A DNA stretch of 64,000 bases from Oceanospirillaceae bacterium (lineage in GTDB: Bacteria; Pseudomonadota; Gammaproteobacteria; Pseudomonadales; Oceanobacteraceae): the NCBI GenBank assembly GCA_002724925.1, contig PBQA01000006.1, positions 81,691 to 145,690 of the forward strand. The letters run 5' to 3'. A program made the position numbers and the translations under genes. Below the pieces are notes generated by a model. The model did not search any database. It was not told the origin of the DNA and was given only the letters and a program-made list of their open reading frames with translations. Positions 61,876 through 64,000 of the stretch are shown here, piece by piece; position 1 is the stretch's first letter, and every line of letters begins with the position of its first letter.

Positions 61876-62613
61876 ATGAACAAGCTACAAAAAGAAGCCG
61901 CAGCGAATACACCCGAAGATTATAGAGAAAGAATTGCCATGCTGACGGGAAACCGTTTCAGTTTGGATACTAAGCTTAGCGTGCAGTTTAGCGATGGGAC
62001 GAGTAATTACCACGATATTATATCATCTCTTTGGGAACAAAATTTTGATTTGGTAGAGGAATGCGAAAATTATAAGTTATCTCGTGTTCCAAAGAATAAC
62101 CGAACGGGTGATATAGTATCAATTAAAATAGGAAAAAAGAGGTTCAAACCTCTTGATTATCACCTCATGGCATATGGGGGATTAGTTTCTGAGCGATTGA
62201 AAAGATTACTGGATAATTGGGATTCTGAATCATTCTTCTTCACACCGATAGACTTTCTTGCGTGGGATGGGAGTAAGTTCGGCAGTGAACAGTATTATTA
62301 TATGACCATTCGAAACTATGTGAATTTTTCCGCACCGAGTGTGGGTATAAAACAGTCCCAATTACCCGGGTTTACCGCTAGTGGTTTCGTGATGGGACCT
62401 TTGGAAATGCGATACTATGTTGCCCTTCATGAAGATAAAAATATCTATGAAAAATTAAAAAATGTTGGCCTCTGTGCCGTATATTTCACAACTGATAAAT
62501 TTTTCATATCTCCTGAGTTATTACAAGAAATACGCAGCAATGAAATTTCAGGATTTGACGTTAAAACACTTAATAAAGATGAGCTGAAGGGAGGCACCGT
62601 TGTTTATGTCTGA
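61876..62613 (+). CDS. Imm11-like putative immunity protein (AT-rich gene)
   Basis: The 245-residue protein is visibly AT-richer than its surroundings. Its middle (KPLDYHLMAYGGLVSERLKR, LLDNWDSESFFFTPIDF, YYYMTIRNYVNF) resembles the Imm11/DUF1629 immunity families, which share a pattern of D-Y ... G-L-x-V-S-E-R-x-K followed by a strand-rich domain. No cognate polymorphic toxin is in view. The assignment is tentative. The base composition and the adjoining antitoxin-like ORF and insertion sequence point to acquired DNA. Confidence 0.45.
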   Translation: MNKLQKEAAANTPEDYRERIAMLTGNRFSLDTKLSVQFSDGTSNYHDIISSLWEQNFDLVEECENYKLSRVPKNNRTGDIVSIKIGKKRFKPLDYHLMAYGGLVSERLKRLLDNWDSESFFFTPIDFLAWDGSKFGSEQYYYMTIRNYVNFSAPSVGIKQSQLPGFTASGFVMGPLEMRYYVALHEDKNIYEKLKNVGLCAVYFTTDKFFISPELLQEIRSNEISGFDVKTLNKDELKGGTVVYV

Positions 62614-62662
62614 GTCTTTCCTCAACGTATTGTGTGTAAGGACAGGACAGCAAGGCAAAGAT

Positions 62663-62809
62663 ATGTCTCATAACCAGTGGCTAGTAGAGCTGGCGAATGC
62701 TGTGTTCAGTAAATTGGAACGAGGTCAGAGTGAGTTTGTCAGCAATGAAGATGCGCGTCAGGATATGGAAGCCCGGAAGAGCAGAATCAGGAATAAAGCC
62801 CGGTGTTGA
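62663..62809 (+). CDS. Antitoxin-like small protein
   Basis: The 48-residue protein (MSHNQWLVELANAVFSKLER, GQSEFVSNEDARQDMEAR) has an N-terminal tryptophan-containing helix, then a G-x-S-E-F-V-S-N-E-D-A strand-helix junction and a basic tail. The layout recalls small stability-determinant/RelB-type antitoxins whose toxin gene usually follows. Here an insertion sequence follows instead. The ATG at 62663 has CAAGGCAAAG upstream; an upstream in-frame ATG at 62600 overlaps the preceding gene. Family assignment is uncertain. Confidence 0.4.
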   Translation: MSHNQWLVELANAVFSKLERGQSEFVSNEDARQDMEARKSRIRNKARC

Positions 62810-62814
62810 CGTCT

Positions 62815-64000
62815 ATTAATCGCGAATAGCCTCCGGCTGATTCGCTTATATGGACCCGTCCCGTTGTTGCAAGCCATTTCGACGTTTCAGATTGAGATTG
62901 CACGCTTATATCCGACCTGTTTGTGAGCTCTGTGCTCTGGCCATTATGAGATGTGCTCTCGCTGTCCTGATCTCCCACCCGGCTTCTGAGAGCCATGCGA
63001 ATCGTTAGGTTTCAACGAGTCGATCTTATCTGTCGTGTCTTAATGGTCTGCGCAACCTCGTGACGTTGCCGTGCTCTGTGTATCTACGCTGCCTGACTCA
63101 GGCTTCGTAGGCTGTTTGCCTGGTTAATACTACCCAAATAATTCGCGCTAGCTTGTTGGCCAGTGCAACGATTACTTTGTTCGGATGTTTGCCTTCACAT
63201 CTCATCAACCATGTCTTAAGGCGTGATGGATCAGTCTTTGCCAGCAAGGCCCGGTATGCTGATCTCGCTCCGTGAACCAGTTGTTTTCTGACCTGCTTAT
63301 TGCCGCGTTTGGTGATACCCATCAGCTTCTCTTTTCCACCACTGGCGTGCTGTCGTGGTACCAGCCCTAAATACGCCGCAAAATGGCGTGCTGTTTTAAA
63401 CTGCCGAGCGCTCCCTGCATGACTCAGAAGCAGAGTCGCGTTGACTGGGCCTATTCCTGGAATGCTCATCAAGCGTTGGCAGTCTTCGTTTTGCCTACTG
63501 ATTTGCTGGAGCTGTCGCTCATAGCGTGCGATCCGCTCTACCTGTTCATACCACTGCTGCATCAGATCACTCACTAAACACCGCAGAGGATCGCTCAAAC
63601 CGTTTTCAGCATCTTCGAGTATGAGAGGAACTCCGGTTTTTAAGGCACTGCGGCCTTGTGCCAGCACAATCCCGCACTCTGCCAAAATCCCTCTCAGCTC
63701 ATTACTGATGGCGGTTTTTTCTTTTACTAGCCGCTCCCTGACTCTATGTATCGCCTGTAAATCCAACTGCTCCTGTGACTTCACACTCACTGCTGGAATG
63801 TTCGGTCTGACCGCCGCTTCGGCAATGGCCTGGGCATCCCTTTGATCGTTTTTATGCATCTGAACGAACGGTTTTACGTACGCTGGATGTATCATCCTTT
63901 ACAGCATGCCCCAAAGATTGAAACTGTCTCGCCCACCAATGTGCGCCAGAGCAGGCTTCTATCGCCACAAGAGCGTTCGGTTGCTGGCGAATGTAATCTA
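62815..64000 (-). mobile_element. IS110-family insertion sequence, right part (runs off the window)
   Basis: About 280 non-coding bases follow the transposase stop codon (63098) and reach nearly to the antitoxin-like gene. The transposase fills the rest to the window edge. The exact left boundary is not recognisable. No inverted repeat is obvious, which is usual for IS110-family elements. Confidence 0.65.
63098..64000 (-). pseudogene. IS110-family transposase, frameshifted, 5' end outside window
   Basis: From 63895 down to 63098 the frame encodes MIHPAYVKPFVQMHKNDQRD ... then RLMSIPGIGPVNATLLLSHA (the transposase_20 helix-hairpin-helix), HFAAYLGLVPRQHASGGKEK and KRGNKQVRKQLVHGARS, all typical of IS110/IS1111 DEDD transposases. 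Upstream, a different frame encodes the preceding part, ALVAIEACSGAHWWARQF and SLGHAV, carrying the DEDD glutamate. The two frames join at the run GTAAAGG (63896-63902, minus strand), where one extra base has been inserted and an in-frame TAA precedes the ATG. The enzyme is therefore interrupted unless the base is a sequencing error. Confidence 0.85.

Overview
The window is about 64 kb of a chromosome from a gammaproteobacterium, most likely a marine member of the Oceanospirillales/Pseudomonadales side of the class. The taxonomic reading is inference. It rests on gene order: ygfB-pepP-ubiH-ubiI next to zapA-6S RNA-fau, a HAD phosphatase-rppH-ptsP-(insert)-tauE-lgt-thyA run followed by folA, argA near argE, and ubiK beside glnK-amtB. 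It also rests on the haem and lipid enzymes and on moderate GC content. Coding density is high, and nearly all genes are full-length housekeeping or metabolic genes.

Layout. 0-1 kb: 3' end of glnA with its terminator, and a decayed second copy of that 3' end. 1-4.9 kb: OsmC-YcaO fusion, alpha/beta hydrolase, a long palindromic element, and an EVE-domain protein. 5-6.7 kb: a small membrane-protein ORF, fau, 6S RNA, zapA and a small coiled-coil gene. 6.8-11.2 kb: ygfB, pepP and two ubiquinone hydroxylases. 11.2-15.8 kb: HDOD protein, chemoreceptor, and an outer-membrane porin with a small PstS-like protein. 15.9-19 kb: rlmI, imelysin lipoprotein and HAD phosphatase. 19.1-29.6 kb: rppH-ptsP, the peptidoglycan 3-3 cross-link pair (mepK-like and L,D-transpeptidase), NRDE protein, TauE, lgt-thyA and a GGDEF/EAL protein. 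29.6-34.5 kb: folA, an SDR reductase, cytochrome b, a c'-type cytochrome, a thioesterase and a BASS symporter. 34.5-41.4 kb: outer-membrane barrel, argA, argE, CYTH triphosphatase, GspE/PilB-like ATPase and a DEDDh exonuclease. 41.6-44.4 kb: a very large haem peroxidase. 44.6-56.9 kb: a nitrogen-scavenging block (allophanate hydrolase, GntR regulator, urtABCDE, a foldback repeat region, ubiK, TorF-type porin, glnK, amtB). 57-61.8 kb: a small conserved gene, hexR, uvrD and a TRAP solute-binding protein. 61.9-64 kb: an AT-rich islet with an Imm11-like protein, an antitoxin-like protein and a frameshifted IS110-family transposase that runs off the window.

Most notable observations. (1) The 917-residue peroxidase carries the alpha-dioxygenase signature: distal His134, and Tyr397/His400 in a Y-R-M-H motif. 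It is followed by a C-terminal domain that resembles the catalase core, so it may be an undescribed oxylipin-forming fusion. (2) Three well-formed sigma-54 promoters drive atzF, urtA and the TorF-glnK-amtB operon. The last has two NtrC-like sites 33 bp apart. The atzF promoter has a TTGTATACAA GntR-type operator at the predicted start of transcription, which suggests nitrogen limitation and a pathway inducer are combined there. (3) A family of paired hairpins with invariant TCCC and TCCA loops and covarying stems occurs at three separate intergenic places. Four two-hairpin units were found, two of them inside a roughly 600-bp inverted repeat. (4) The glnA 3' end, including its terminator, is tandemly duplicated.

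All family assignments come from reading motifs and neighbourhoods. No database search was possible.
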